Assembly: GCF_025673445.1 (NCBI RefSeq) | Contig: NZ_JAOVQN010000003.1 | Coordinates: 242,768 to 306,767 of the forward strand | DNA from: Ruegeria_B marisflavi | GTDB lineage: Bacteria; Pseudomonadota; Alphaproteobacteria; Rhodobacterales; Rhodobacteraceae | Reading direction: 5' to 3' | Length of the DNA: 64,000 nucleotides | In this document: positions 26,985 through 35,249 of the stretch, piece after piece | Layout of the letters: each line of letters starts with the position of its first letter | Position numbering within the stretch: position 1 is the stretch's first letter | The notes under the pieces: generated by a model | The model's database searches: none | What the model was told of the DNA's origin: nothing | Seen by the model: the letters and a program-made list of their open reading frames with translations, nothing else | Translations under genes and position numbers: made by a program

Positions 26985-27009
26985 AAAAGGCCGGGGAAAA
27001 TCCCCGGCC
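26985..27009 (-). terminator. Terminator of the folate C1 operon
   Basis: Nine-base stem GGCCGGGGA/TCCCCGGCC with an AAA/TTT loop, followed on the minus strand by TTTTCATTTT. It ends transcription of the methyltransferase gene. Confidence 0.8.
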
Positions 27010-27030
27010 CTTCGATCAATTCAGAACCTG

Positions 27031-28092
27031 TCAGGCGCGGCGGCGGCGGCTTCCGGCGCGGCCACCCCGGCCCCGACCTTCCTCGCCCTCGGCTGCGGGC
27101 GGTTTGTTGAACCGGATCCATTCGGCGCCGTGGGCGTCGTTGTTGGTCAGCAGATTGGCAGCGCGGATGGCCTCCATCTCCTTGCCCGCGCGCGGCAGGG
27201 TCGAGCCCAGGCCGAACAGGGTCACAAAGGTCTCGTCATCCATGCCCTCGGGCAGGATGATGCCAGCAGCGGCCACGGCTTCTTTCTTTTCCGCAATCGC
27301 TTTTTGAGTGATCGGCAGCGCCACCGGGTTCATGATCGCGCTGGTCATGCCCGCACCCATCGCCATCGGCAGGAAGGCGTTGTTGATGCCGTGCCGGTTG
27401 GGCAGGCCGAACGAAATGTTGGAGGCGCCGCAGGTGGTGTTCACGCCCAGTTCCTCGCGCAGGCGACGCACCAGGGCAAACACCTGCTGACCGGCGGTGG
27501 CCATGGCACCGATCGGCATCACCAAAGGATCAACCACGATGTCATGGGCCGGGATGCCGAAATCGGCCGCGCGTTCCACGATCTTCTTGGCGACGGCAAA
27601 ACGCACGTCCGGGTCTTCGGAGATGCCGGTGTCGTCGTTCGAGATCGCCACAACCGGCACGTTGTATTTCTTGACCAGCGGCAGGATATGCTCCAGACGC
27701 TCTTCCTCGCCGGTGACCGAGTTCAACAGCGGACGACCCTCACAGGCCTCCAGACCGGCCTCGAGCGCACCCGGCACCGAGCTGTCGATGCAGAGCGGCA
27801 CGTCGACCAGCCCCTGCACCAGCTCGACGATCTTGCGCATCAGCGGCGGTTCGGTCTCGTTCGGGTTGGGGTTGGAGTTATAGACAACACCCGCGTTGAT
27901 ATCGAGAACGGTGGCCCCGGCGGCAACCTGGGCGATGGCGTCCTTTTCCACGGTAGAGAAATCGCCCGCTTCCAGCTCGGCGGCCAGCTTCTTGCGGCCC
28001 GTGGGGTTGATCCGCTCGCCGATCACGCAGAACGGCTGGTCAAAGCCGATGATCGCGGTTTTTGTTTTGCTTTCAACGATGGTGCGGGTCAT
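27031..28092 (-). CDS. Methyltetrahydrofolate:corrinoid methyltransferase (MtgC/AcsE-like)
   Basis: A 353-residue pterin-binding TIM barrel. VIGERINPTGRKKLAAEL is the family start, and GATVLDINAGV, PLCIDSS, NSVTGEEERL, NTTCGASNISFGLPNR are the conserved pterin-site strands with the key Asp and Asn. Relatives move a methyl group between tetrahydrofolate and a corrinoid protein (MtgC in glycine betaine demethylation; AcsE in acetogens). It follows a MetF-like gene by 10 bases. Odd feature: the last about 20 residues are an Arg/Gly-rich basic tail not expected in the family core. No corrinoid protein is encoded in the window. Confidence 0.87.
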   Translation of the reverse strand: MTRTIVESKTKTAIIGFDQPFCVIGERINPTGRKKLAAELEAGDFSTVEKDAIAQVAAGATVLDINAGVVYNSNPNPNETEPPLMRKIVELVQGLVDVPLCIDSSVPGALEAGLEACEGRPLLNSVTGEEERLEHILPLVKKYNVPVVAISNDDTGISEDPDVRFAVAKKIVERAADFGIPAHDIVVDPLVMPIGAMATAGQQVFALVRRLREELGVNTTCGASNISFGLPNRHGINNAFLPMAMGAGMTSAIMNPVALPITQKAIAEKKEAVAAAGIILPEGMDDETFVTLFGLGSTLPRAGKEMEAIRAANLLTNNDAHGAEWIRFNKPPAAEGEEGRGRGGRAGSRRRRA

Positions 28093-28102
28093 GTCTGGCC
28101 TT

Positions 28103-29032
28103 TCAGGTCGGGTTTACGGGGCGGGTGCTGGCACCGCCGTTATTGATCGCCCAGGTGGCATTGGTCTTGATGCCGCCCAGCGGGAAGAAGTGCACGTTGG
28201 TGATGTTGAAATCGGGATTGGCGGCCTTGTGGGCGGCCAGCTCGGTCACGACATCATTGGGTTCATAGGGCAGCAGCAGCTTGGACACGTCCATCGCGCG
28301 CTTTTGCAGCACTTTCAGCGAGGGGCCGACGCCGCAGGCGATGGCGAACTTGATCAGGGTCTGCAATTTGGCAGGACCTGCAATACCGATATGGATCGGC
28401 AGGTCGATACCGGCGGCCTTGAGCCCGTTGGCCCAGGCGATGATCGGCTTGGCCTCAAAGCAGAACTGGGTGGCCAGCGCCATCTGGGCGTCGGTGGTCT
28501 CGCTGAACTTCTGTTTCCAGCGCAGCGCGTCCATCACGTTGGCATCGCCGCCCTTGGGATCGATATCCTTGTTGCCCTCGGGGTGGCCTGCGACGTGCAG
28601 ACGCTTGAACCCTGCCTTGTCAAAGAGGCCGGTTTCCATCATCTGCATCGAGCAGTGGAACTCCCCATGCGGCTCTGCCACACCACCGGCCAGCAAGAGC
28701 GCCTGCTCGACCCCGGCCTCGCCCTGGTACATGGCGATCCAGTTTTCCAGCGTCTTGGCATCCTTGATGATACGCGCCGGGAAGTGCGGCATGACCGGGT
28801 AGCCCTCGGCGGCCAGCCGCTTGGCGGTTGCCACCATGTCCTCGATGGGCGTGCCCTCGATATGGGCAATGTACACCCGGGTGCCAGCGGGCAGCAGGGC
28901 GCGGAAATCCTCGACCTTTTCCGCAGTGCGCGGCATCACCTCGATCGAGTAATCCTTGAGAAAGGCCTCGACGGTGGGGTTCACGGGGCCGTTTTCGACC
29001 GTCTCGCGTTTCTTGAAGTTCAGCAAAGCCAT
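28103..29032 (-). CDS. Methylenetetrahydrofolate reductase family protein
   Basis: A 309-residue TIM-barrel protein with MTHFR-like features: IEVMPRTAEKVEDF, RVYIAHIEGTPIEDM, LLLAGGVAEPHGEF (flavin contact), HVAGHPEGNKDI and TQFCFEAKPIIAW. It would reduce methylene- to methyl-tetrahydrofolate or act in reverse, oxidising methyl-folate made by the methyltransferase encoded next. The divergent sequence compared with MetF, and the neighbours, suggest a catabolic or B12-linked role, not methionine synthesis. MALLNFKKRE at 29032 is taken as start; upstream frame is non-coding. Confidence 0.83.
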   Translation of the reverse strand: MALLNFKKRETVENGPVNPTVEAFLKDYSIEVMPRTAEKVEDFRALLPAGTRVYIAHIEGTPIEDMVATAKRLAAEGYPVMPHFPARIIKDAKTLENWIAMYQGEAGVEQALLLAGGVAEPHGEFHCSMQMMETGLFDKAGFKRLHVAGHPEGNKDIDPKGGDANVMDALRWKQKFSETTDAQMALATQFCFEAKPIIAWANGLKAAGIDLPIHIGIAGPAKLQTLIKFAIACGVGPSLKVLQKRAMDVSKLLLPYEPNDVVTELAAHKAANPDFNITNVHFFPLGGIKTNATWAINNGGASTRPVNPT

Positions 29033-29058
29033 CGCGGCCTCCCATATGCTCTTCGGGC

Positions 29059-29355
29059 TCATGCCCAACCGTCGTTTGCGATCAGCGCCTTTATGCGCTC
29101 GCGATCGTATTCCCGTTCCAGACGCTGGGCCTCGGCCTCGACGATCTCTGCCGGGTCGCCGGCGACCTCGTAGGGCTCGGCCTTGCGCCACTCGGCCAGG
29201 TAGGCATCGGTGTCCTGCGCGCCCACCTTCATCGCGGCGCGGTCGATGGCCTGCTCGAACCGTTCCTCCAGCTGACGCTTGGCGCCGCGGCGGCCCTTGC
29301 CGACAATGACCTGTGCCGGGATATCCCGCCAATAGACGATGGTGACCTCGGGCAT
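29059..29355 (-). CDS. Small 'virulence factor' domain protein of the C1 cluster
   Basis: A 98-residue soluble protein with MPEVTIVYWRDIPAQVIVGKGRRGAKRQL, matching the Virulence_fact domain (Pfam name only), and a charged C-terminal helix. The name does not imply pathogenicity; in alphaproteobacteria the gene commonly sits beside MetF-like and methyltransferase genes. It starts the three-gene C1 run, 26 bases before the reductase gene. The function is unknown; a small accessory subunit is possible. Confidence 0.75.
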   Translation of the reverse strand: MPEVTIVYWRDIPAQVIVGKGRRGAKRQLEERFEQAIDRAAMKVGAQDTDAYLAEWRKAEPYEVAGDPAEIVEAEAQRLEREYDRERIKALIANDGWA

Positions 29356-29555
29356 ACCGTCGATTCCTCCTGATCCGGTGAGCCGGTTCTAGCTGGCAAT
29401 ATGGGGCGGGAGAGGTCCGATTTCGACACGTGCGCACGTTACAGCGACCTTTGTCGTTTTCGGACCTTCCGCGTGTTCGACGTGCAATAGCAAGGAACGC
29501 CGGACATGGCTTGCCCGAATTCTTCACCAAGATGATGAGGACCGGTCATGTCGGA

Positions 29556-29592
29556 AAAAGAAACCCCGGAAACGACACGGTTCCCGGGGTCG
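29556..29592 (-). terminator. Terminator after phoX
   Basis: Stem ACCCCGGG/CCGGGGTT with a 12-base loop, followed on the minus strand by TTCTTTTTCC. It lies just beyond the phoX stop. Confidence 0.75.
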
Positions 29593-29612
29593 ATTGCGTC
29601 AAATGGAAACGC

Positions 29613-31496
29613 TCAGCCTACGAGGCCGCCATCCTCGCGCGTGACCACGATGATGGCCGAGCGCGGCACGCTGTCGCCCCCATCTGGCCAGTGGCTGTTG
29701 CCCTCTTCGCCCGGGTGCTGAACCCCCACGAACATGGCGCGGCGGTCGCCCGACCAGCAAAGGCCGGTGATCTCGGCCTCGCGCGGGCCGACCAGGAAGC
29801 GGCGGATTTCGCCCGTCACCGGATCGCCTGCCAGCATCTGGTTGTTGCCCTGACCGGCAAAATCACCCTCGTTGGAGTACTTGCCGTCGGTCTGGATCCA
29901 GAGCAGCCCGTTGCTGTCAAAGGCCAGCCCGTCGGGCGAGTTGAACATGTTGCCCGCATTGACGTTTCCTGACCCCGCATAGGCATCGGAATGCACCGTC
30001 GGGTTGCCCGCCAGCACGAAGAGATCCCAGTCGAACCCTTCTGCGGTATGGTCGCCGCCTTCGGGGCGCCAGCGTACGATCTGGCCATAATTGTTCTTTT
30101 CGCGCGGGTTCGGCCCCTCGGCCGGGGTGTCGTCGCCGCCCTTGTTCGGCTTGACGCCCCGGTTTTTGTTGTTGGTCAGCGCGCAATAGACCTCGTCCGC
30201 GTTCGGATTGGCAGTGACCCATTCGGGGCGGTCCATGGTGGTGGCGCCCAGCTTCGAGGCGGCGATCCGGGTGTGAATGCAAATCTCGGCCTGAGACATG
30301 CCGGTGGCCTCGGGCGTCAGCGCCAGCCACATGCCCTTGCCCGATGCGTCGAACTTGGCCGCGTAGAGCGTGCCGTTTTCCATCAGTTCGTCGGTATCGA
30401 CACCGGCAGCATAGACCCCGTTCGAAACATAGCGGTAAAGGAACTCGCCCCGCTCGTCATCGCCCATATAGATCACCAGACGCCCGTCGCTGTTGACGAC
30501 GCATTCGGCATTCTCGTGCTTGAACCGGCCCAGCGCGGTGCGCTTCTTGGGGGTCGAGTTCGGGTCGCGCGGATCGATCTCGACCACGTAACCAGCGCGA
30601 TTGGGTTCGTTGGAGTTCCTGGCCACTTCGAAGCGGTCATCGACCCGCGCCCAGCCATAGCCCCAGTCCTTGGCCGAAACGCCATAGCGGTTCAGTTCAG
30701 GGGAAACCTCGTGTGCCTCGTCGACGGCCGAGAAATAGCCGTTGAAGTTTTCCTCGCAGGCCAGATAGGTGCCCCATGGGGTCTTGCCCGAACCACAGTT
30801 GTTCCAAGTGCCAAAGGTCACCGTGCCGGTTGGATCGGCGGCGGTCTTCATCAGGTCGTGGCCGGCGGCGGGGCCGGTCAGCACCATCTCGGTGCGCGGC
30901 GTGATGCGGCGGTTATAGGGGCTGTCGGTGACAACCTGCCACCGGCTGCCATCATGGGCCAGCTCGACCACGGTCACGCCATGGGCCAGCATGCCCTTTT
31001 CGACATCGTCATCGGTCTCGGCCTTACCCTCGGCCCGATTGCCCCAGATGATCTCGCGGTTGGTGTATTCGTTGTTCACCACCAGCAGCGTGCGGCCCTG
31101 GTGATGGAACACCTCCATCCCGTCGGTATTGTCGCCAAAGGCGCGGGCCTGGCTGGTAGCGGTGCCGCGCGTGGTCTGGTCGAACACCACCCCGTCCGAC
31201 CACAGCGGATCGGCCCAGCGGACCAGAATTTCGGCCTTGTACCCCTGCGGCACCACGATCTCGTCTGCGGTCGAGGCGGCAACCTCCTCAAATGCGAACC
31301 GGTCGCCCGCAGCTTTAGCTCCACGCGGCAGAACCGCACCGCCAAGGGCGGCGAACCCGCCCATGGCCAGCACGCCGCCCAGGAAGCCACGACGCGACAG
31401 CGCCTCTTCGACCACCTGGTCGAAATCGCAATCTTCGGGGCGCGGGTTCACCGCCTCGTCAAATTCGTCGAATGTCAGGGGGCGGTCGTTTTTCAT
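29613..31496 (-). CDS. phoX: PhoX-family alkaline phosphatase (Tat-exported)
   Basis: A 627-residue calcium-dependent phosphatase. The twin-arginine signal is SRRGFLGGVLAMGGFAALGG at about residues 34-53. The DUF839 propeller follows, with VVNNEYTNREIIWG, ACEENFNGYF (calcium/iron-site Glu and Asn), GRFKHENAECVV and WSGDRRAMFVGVQHPGE. It releases phosphate from organic esters outside the cytoplasm. MKND at 31496 has GGAG six bases upstream; the frame to 31649 adds unrelated sequence. It is divergent from ppx. The PhoR-like kinase at the left edge fits phosphate control, though no convincing Pho box was found. Confidence 0.93.
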   Translation of the reverse strand: MKNDRPLTFDEFDEAVNPRPEDCDFDQVVEEALSRRGFLGGVLAMGGFAALGGAVLPRGAKAAGDRFAFEEVAASTADEIVVPQGYKAEILVRWADPLWSDGVVFDQTTRGTATSQARAFGDNTDGMEVFHHQGRTLLVVNNEYTNREIIWGNRAEGKAETDDDVEKGMLAHGVTVVELAHDGSRWQVVTDSPYNRRITPRTEMVLTGPAAGHDLMKTAADPTGTVTFGTWNNCGSGKTPWGTYLACEENFNGYFSAVDEAHEVSPELNRYGVSAKDWGYGWARVDDRFEVARNSNEPNRAGYVVEIDPRDPNSTPKKRTALGRFKHENAECVVNSDGRLVIYMGDDERGEFLYRYVSNGVYAAGVDTDELMENGTLYAAKFDASGKGMWLALTPEATGMSQAEICIHTRIAASKLGATTMDRPEWVTANPNADEVYCALTNNKNRGVKPNKGGDDTPAEGPNPREKNNYGQIVRWRPEGGDHTAEGFDWDLFVLAGNPTVHSDAYAGSGNVNAGNMFNSPDGLAFDSNGLLWIQTDGKYSNEGDFAGQGNNQMLAGDPVTGEIRRFLVGPREAEITGLCWSGDRRAMFVGVQHPGEEGNSHWPDGGDSVPRSAIIVVTREDGGLVG

Positions 31497-31678
31497 AGCG
31501 TGCTCCATGGCTTGCCAGCAGAATCCGTTCCGGCGCACAGGCCGGCTTTCGGGGATGCAGTCGCATGGCTGTGTTAAACCTATATGACGGTTCTGCCGCT
31601 GGGCGCAGTGAATTCTCTTGCGCCCCGTCTGATCGGATCCTAGGTTCAAGGTAACACGAAATCGGAGGGCGTGACATC

Positions 31679-32791
31679 ATGACGCCCAAGCGTCCCACAG
31701 GTGCGGGCGCGTTCCCGAAAGCGGTCGAAAGCCCCGCGCCGAACAGGCCGGATCCGGACGCCCTCTATGCGGCGCTCGATCTTGGTACAAACAGTTGCCG
31801 CATGCTGATTGCCCAGCCCAAGGGCAGCGGGTTCCATGTGGTAGACAGCTTTTCCAAATCCGTTCAGCTCGGTGCCGGGCTTGAGCGCACTGAAAGGTTG
31901 TCCAGAATCTCGATGGACCGGACGATCCAGGCCCTGCGTATCTGCCAGCAGAAGATCAAGCGCAACAAGGTGCGCCGTATGCGTCTGGTCGCCACCGAGG
32001 CCTGCCGCAGGGCCCGCAACGCGCGCGAATTCATCCGCGATGTCAAGCGCGAGACCGGTCTGACGCTTGAGATCATCCAGCCCGAGGAAGAAGCCCGGCT
32101 GGCGGTGATCTCTTGCGCGCCTCTGGTCTCGACCAAGACGGAACAGTTACTTGTCGTAGATATCGGCGGCGGTTCTACCGAGCTTGTGTGGATCGACCTG
32201 AAATCGGTGCCGCGCCGCGACCGGCCATCAGCCATCATGCGCCTGCATGCGGGGTTCCACCCCTCGGAAAGCCCGTTCCCTGCCGCTAAGGTGATCGACT
32301 GGATCAGCGTGCCGCTCGGCGTCGCCACGCTGCGTGACCAGTTCAACGATGTCGAGGATGATGCCGCCCGCTTTGCGCTGATGAGTTGGTTCTTTGAAGA
32401 GCAATTGGCCGATTTCGTCCCCTATCGAAACGAACCCACACGCGAGCGGTTCCAGATCGTGGGCACCAGCGGAACGGTGACCACCGTCGCGGCAAGCCAT
32501 CTGGGGCTGAAACGCTATGACCGGACCAAGGTCGACGGGCTGCGCATGACCAGCGAGCAGATCGACAAGGTGATCCGTACCTATCTGGACCTTGGCCCGC
32601 AGGGCCGCCGCCGCGACCCGCGTATCGGCGAAGACCGGCATGCACTGATCATGTCCGGTTCGGCCATCCTTCAGGCACTGCTTAGATGCTGGCCGACAAA
32701 CCGGCTGTCGGTGGCTGACCGGGGCCTGCGCGAAGGACTTCTTTATGCGCAAATGAGCGCGGATGGGGTTTTGGAGGATGGTCCGTTCTGA
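31679..32791 (+). CDS. ppx: Ppx/GppA family exopolyphosphatase
   Basis: A 370-residue actin-fold hydrolase of polyphosphate or pppGpp. ALDLGTNSCRMLIA is the first phosphate-binding loop, EEEARLAVISC the catalytic Glu region, VVDIGGGSTEL the second loop and GTSGTVTTVA a later conserved one. It is shorter than E. coli Ppx because the C-terminal domain is absent, as in many alphaproteobacteria. GGAGG lies ten bases before the ATG. In relatives this gene is next to rlmE; here a SulP gene lies between them. Confidence 0.9.
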   Translation: MTPKRPTGAGAFPKAVESPAPNRPDPDALYAALDLGTNSCRMLIAQPKGSGFHVVDSFSKSVQLGAGLERTERLSRISMDRTIQALRICQQKIKRNKVRRMRLVATEACRRARNAREFIRDVKRETGLTLEIIQPEEEARLAVISCAPLVSTKTEQLLVVDIGGGSTELVWIDLKSVPRRDRPSAIMRLHAGFHPSESPFPAAKVIDWISVPLGVATLRDQFNDVEDDAARFALMSWFFEEQLADFVPYRNEPTRERFQIVGTSGTVTTVAASHLGLKRYDRTKVDGLRMTSEQIDKVIRTYLDLGPQGRRRDPRIGEDRHALIMSGSAILQALLRCWPTNRLSVADRGLREGLLYAQMSADGVLEDGPF

Positions 32792-32860
32792 GGTAACGCG
32801 CAGTCTTTCCCGGTCCGGGATGCGACCGGGTTCGCCTGTTTGCGTGCAACGGATGCCAAG

Positions 32861-34123
32861 ATGAAACCTCAGATTCTGTCGACACTGCCAGGGTATACGA
32901 AAGGGGCCTTCGCCGCAGACCTTGGTGCGGGCCTGACCGTTGCGATGGTCGCGGTCCCCCTTAGCCTGGCAATTGCAATCGCCTCTGGCGCATCGCCGTC
33001 CTCGGGTTTGGTGACGGCTTGTGTCGCCGGATTCCTCATATCGTTGCTTGGCGGCAGCCATGTTCAGATCGGTGGGCCGACCGGCGCATTCATAGTGGTG
33101 GTCTATGGGGTCATCGCGGCACACGGGTTCGACGGCTTGGTCTTGGCCACGTTAATGGCGGGCGCAATTCTGGTGGTTGCGGGTTTCCTCAAGGCGGGCA
33201 ACCTCATCGCATTGGTGCCCGAACCTGTCGTCACCGGCTTTACCATAGGTATCGCGGTGATCATCGCAACCAGCCAGATCGGCGATCTGCTGGGGATGAC
33301 GACACCAGAGATGCCAGCGGCGTTCCTGCCAAAGCTTCAAACCCTCTGGGAGGCCCGCGACACCGCCGATTGGAGCAGTTTCGCAATCGGCGTTCTCTCT
33401 ATCCTGATGATTGCGGTGTTGCGCGCCCGCTATCCCCGGTTTCCGGGTCTGATCCTCGCCATCGGGGCCGTTTCGGTATTGACCGTTCTGACTCACCTGC
33501 CCGTCGAAACCATCCAGTCCAGGTTCGGTGACATCCCCCGTGGCTTGCCTGTGCCGAAACTGCCCGAACTCTCATACGCGCGCATCGTCGAGTTACTACC
33601 ATCGGCATTTGTCATCGCTTTCCTTGCGGGGGTAGAGTCGCTGCTTTCGGCCCTGGTTGCGGACCGGATGATCGGCGCGCGCCATCGTCCGAATGCCGAG
33701 ATCCTGGCGCAAGGTGCGGCAAACCTGGGGTCAGCCTTGTTCGGCGGCCTTCCAGCGACCGGAGCCATCGCACGGACAGCGACCAACATCCGGGCCGGCG
33801 GGCGTACCCCTGTGGCCGGGCTGGTGCATGCGGTAACTGTCCTTTCGGTACTGGTCTTTGCCGGTGATCTTGTTGGTCAACTTGCCTTGCCCGCCTTGGC
33901 GGGTTTGCTGATCCTCACGGCATGGAACATGAGCGAGCCTCACAAATGGCGTGGCTACCTGAGTGGTTCCCGTTCTGATATGGTTCTCATGTTCCTCACC
34001 TTGCTGCTCACGGTGTTTGCCGATCTGACCGTGGCCATCGGCGTCGGTGTTTCCGTGGGTTTGGCCCTGCGCCTGCGTCGGCGCAAGGTGCCGCCCGCCG
34101 ATTGGTCGCCCCCGGACAGGTAA
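32861..34123 (+). CDS. SulP-family anion permease without STAS domain
   Basis: A 420-residue inner-membrane protein with about eleven hydrophobic segments. The SulP signatures VAVPLSLAIAIASGASPSSGL, GGSHVQIGGPTGAFIVVVYG and ALFGGLPATGAIARTATNIRAG are present. It ends straight after the membrane domain, so the cytoplasmic STAS regulatory domain usual in the family is absent. Substrate may be sulfate, bicarbonate or another anion. GC is a little lower than its neighbours and the ribosome site is weak. Its position between ppx and rlmE suggests insertion into a normally adjacent pair. Confidence 0.88.
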   Translation: MKPQILSTLPGYTKGAFAADLGAGLTVAMVAVPLSLAIAIASGASPSSGLVTACVAGFLISLLGGSHVQIGGPTGAFIVVVYGVIAAHGFDGLVLATLMAGAILVVAGFLKAGNLIALVPEPVVTGFTIGIAVIIATSQIGDLLGMTTPEMPAAFLPKLQTLWEARDTADWSSFAIGVLSILMIAVLRARYPRFPGLILAIGAVSVLTVLTHLPVETIQSRFGDIPRGLPVPKLPELSYARIVELLPSAFVIAFLAGVESLLSALVADRMIGARHRPNAEILAQGAANLGSALFGGLPATGAIARTATNIRAGGRTPVAGLVHAVTVLSVLVFAGDLVGQLALPALAGLLILTAWNMSEPHKWRGYLSGSRSDMVLMFLTLLLTVFADLTVAIGVGVSVGLALRLRRRKVPPADWSPPDR

Positions 34124-34195
34124 CAAGTGCCTTTCCCGCTTGCCTCAACCGGGGCAAGCCGCTATCTCGACTTGCCTATCCGACAGGAGCGCACC

Positions 34196-34897
34196 ATGGC
34201 CAAGAATACATCCGGACGCGGACAGCGTGACCTTAAAGTCAAGGTAAAGACCGCGCGCGGGCGTAAACTCAGCTCGACGCGCTGGCTGCAACGGCAGTTG
34301 AACGATCCTTACGTGAAACGTGCGCAGGCCGAAGGGTATCGTGGGCGCGCGGCATTCAAGATCCTGGAGCTTGACGACAAGTTCCGGTTTCTGGTGCCCG
34401 GCGCCCGGATCGTGGACTTGGGTTGCGCACCGGGCGGTTGGTGCCAGGTTGCGGTGAAACGGGTCAATGCCCTGGGCGAAAAGACCGGCAAGCGGATCGG
34501 AACCGTTCTGGGTATAGACCTGCAAGAGGTCGAACCCATTGCCGGTGCAGAACTCTATCAGCTTGATTTCCTGTCCGAGGGCGCCGACGAACAGATCAAG
34601 GAATGGTTGGGCGGCAAGGCCGACGTGGTCATGTCGGACATGGCAGCGGCCTCTTCCGGGCACAAGCAGACCGACCACCTGCGCATCATCTCGCTGTGCG
34701 AGGCGGCGGCGTACTTGGCCTTTGACATTCTGGAAGAGGGCGGCACATTCGTCGCCAAGGTTCTGGCGGGCGGCGCCGAGGGCGAGCTGCAAAAACTGCT
34801 GAAGCAGAAATTCACCAAGGTTGCGAATGTGAAACCGCCAGCTTCCCGGTCGGACAGTTCCGAGAAATTCGTGGTGGCCACCGGGTTTCGGGGCTAA
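34196..34897 (+). CDS. rlmE: 23S rRNA (uridine-2'-O-)-methyltransferase RlmE
   Basis: A 233-residue SAM enzyme that methylates the 2'-OH of U2552 in 23S rRNA (FtsJ/RrmJ). SRWLQRQLNDPYVKRAQ-like start, catalytic KAFKILELDDKF region, SAM loop DLGCAPGGW, motif VMSDMA and FVAKVLAGG with catalytic Lys are all visible. A basic N-terminal tail (KVKVKTARGRKL) precedes the domain. AGGAG lies six bases upstream of the ATG at 34196. Its stop overlaps that of the convergent small gene by three bases. Confidence 0.95.
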   Translation: MAKNTSGRGQRDLKVKVKTARGRKLSSTRWLQRQLNDPYVKRAQAEGYRGRAAFKILELDDKFRFLVPGARIVDLGCAPGGWCQVAVKRVNALGEKTGKRIGTVLGIDLQEVEPIAGAELYQLDFLSEGADEQIKEWLGGKADVVMSDMAAASSGHKQTDHLRIISLCEAAAYLAFDILEEGGTFVAKVLAGGAEGELQKLLKQKFTKVANVKPPASRSDSSEKFVVATGFRG

Positions 34898-35148
34898 CCC
34901 GGCAACGGTTTCCAGCGGGCCCGATTTTTCGGTGCACGTGCGTTCATGTGCTGGATATCCTGGATGGCTGTCGCCAAGGTGTGGGGACGCAGCGAAGCAA
35001 AGGCCCTGCGTTGCAACTGGGCTTCGTCCACCGAGGACAGATCAAAGGCCCCGGCGCGCAGCCGCGTGGCTGTTTCGTCGGACGCCGTCTGCTGTCGCAA
35101 CAATTCGAACAGCATCGCGTGGCGCATTGGCAAAGGATCTGTTGGCAT
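34894..35148 (-). CDS. Small conserved-looking protein of unknown function
   Basis: An 84-residue soluble protein, helical by composition (MLFELLRQQTASDETATRLRA, then DLSSVDEAQLQRRAFASLRP) with a basic C-terminus. AGAGGG precedes the ATG at 35148, so that start is preferred over the 35229 frame. No family is recognised. The stop overlaps that of rlmE on the other strand. It is 101 bases after the cytochrome gene on the same strand. Confidence 0.55.
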   Translation of the reverse strand: MPTDPLPMRHAMLFELLRQQTASDETATRLRAGAFDLSSVDEAQLQRRAFASLRPHTLATAIQDIQHMNARAPKNRARWKPLPG

Positions 35149-35249
35149 GGCAACCCTCTGGCAGCATGGGGCAGAACCACCCCGAGCCGTCATCCTGCCC
35201 GCCGGATGCGCCGATCCGATGGCCCGCATGTGGCGGTTCTGCGGCGAGG

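Noticed and set aside
31560..31600. Possible Pho box upstream of phoX (CCGTCAT on the minus strand)
   Set aside because: Only one half-site matches; the second, at the expected four-base spacing, agrees in about three of seven positions.
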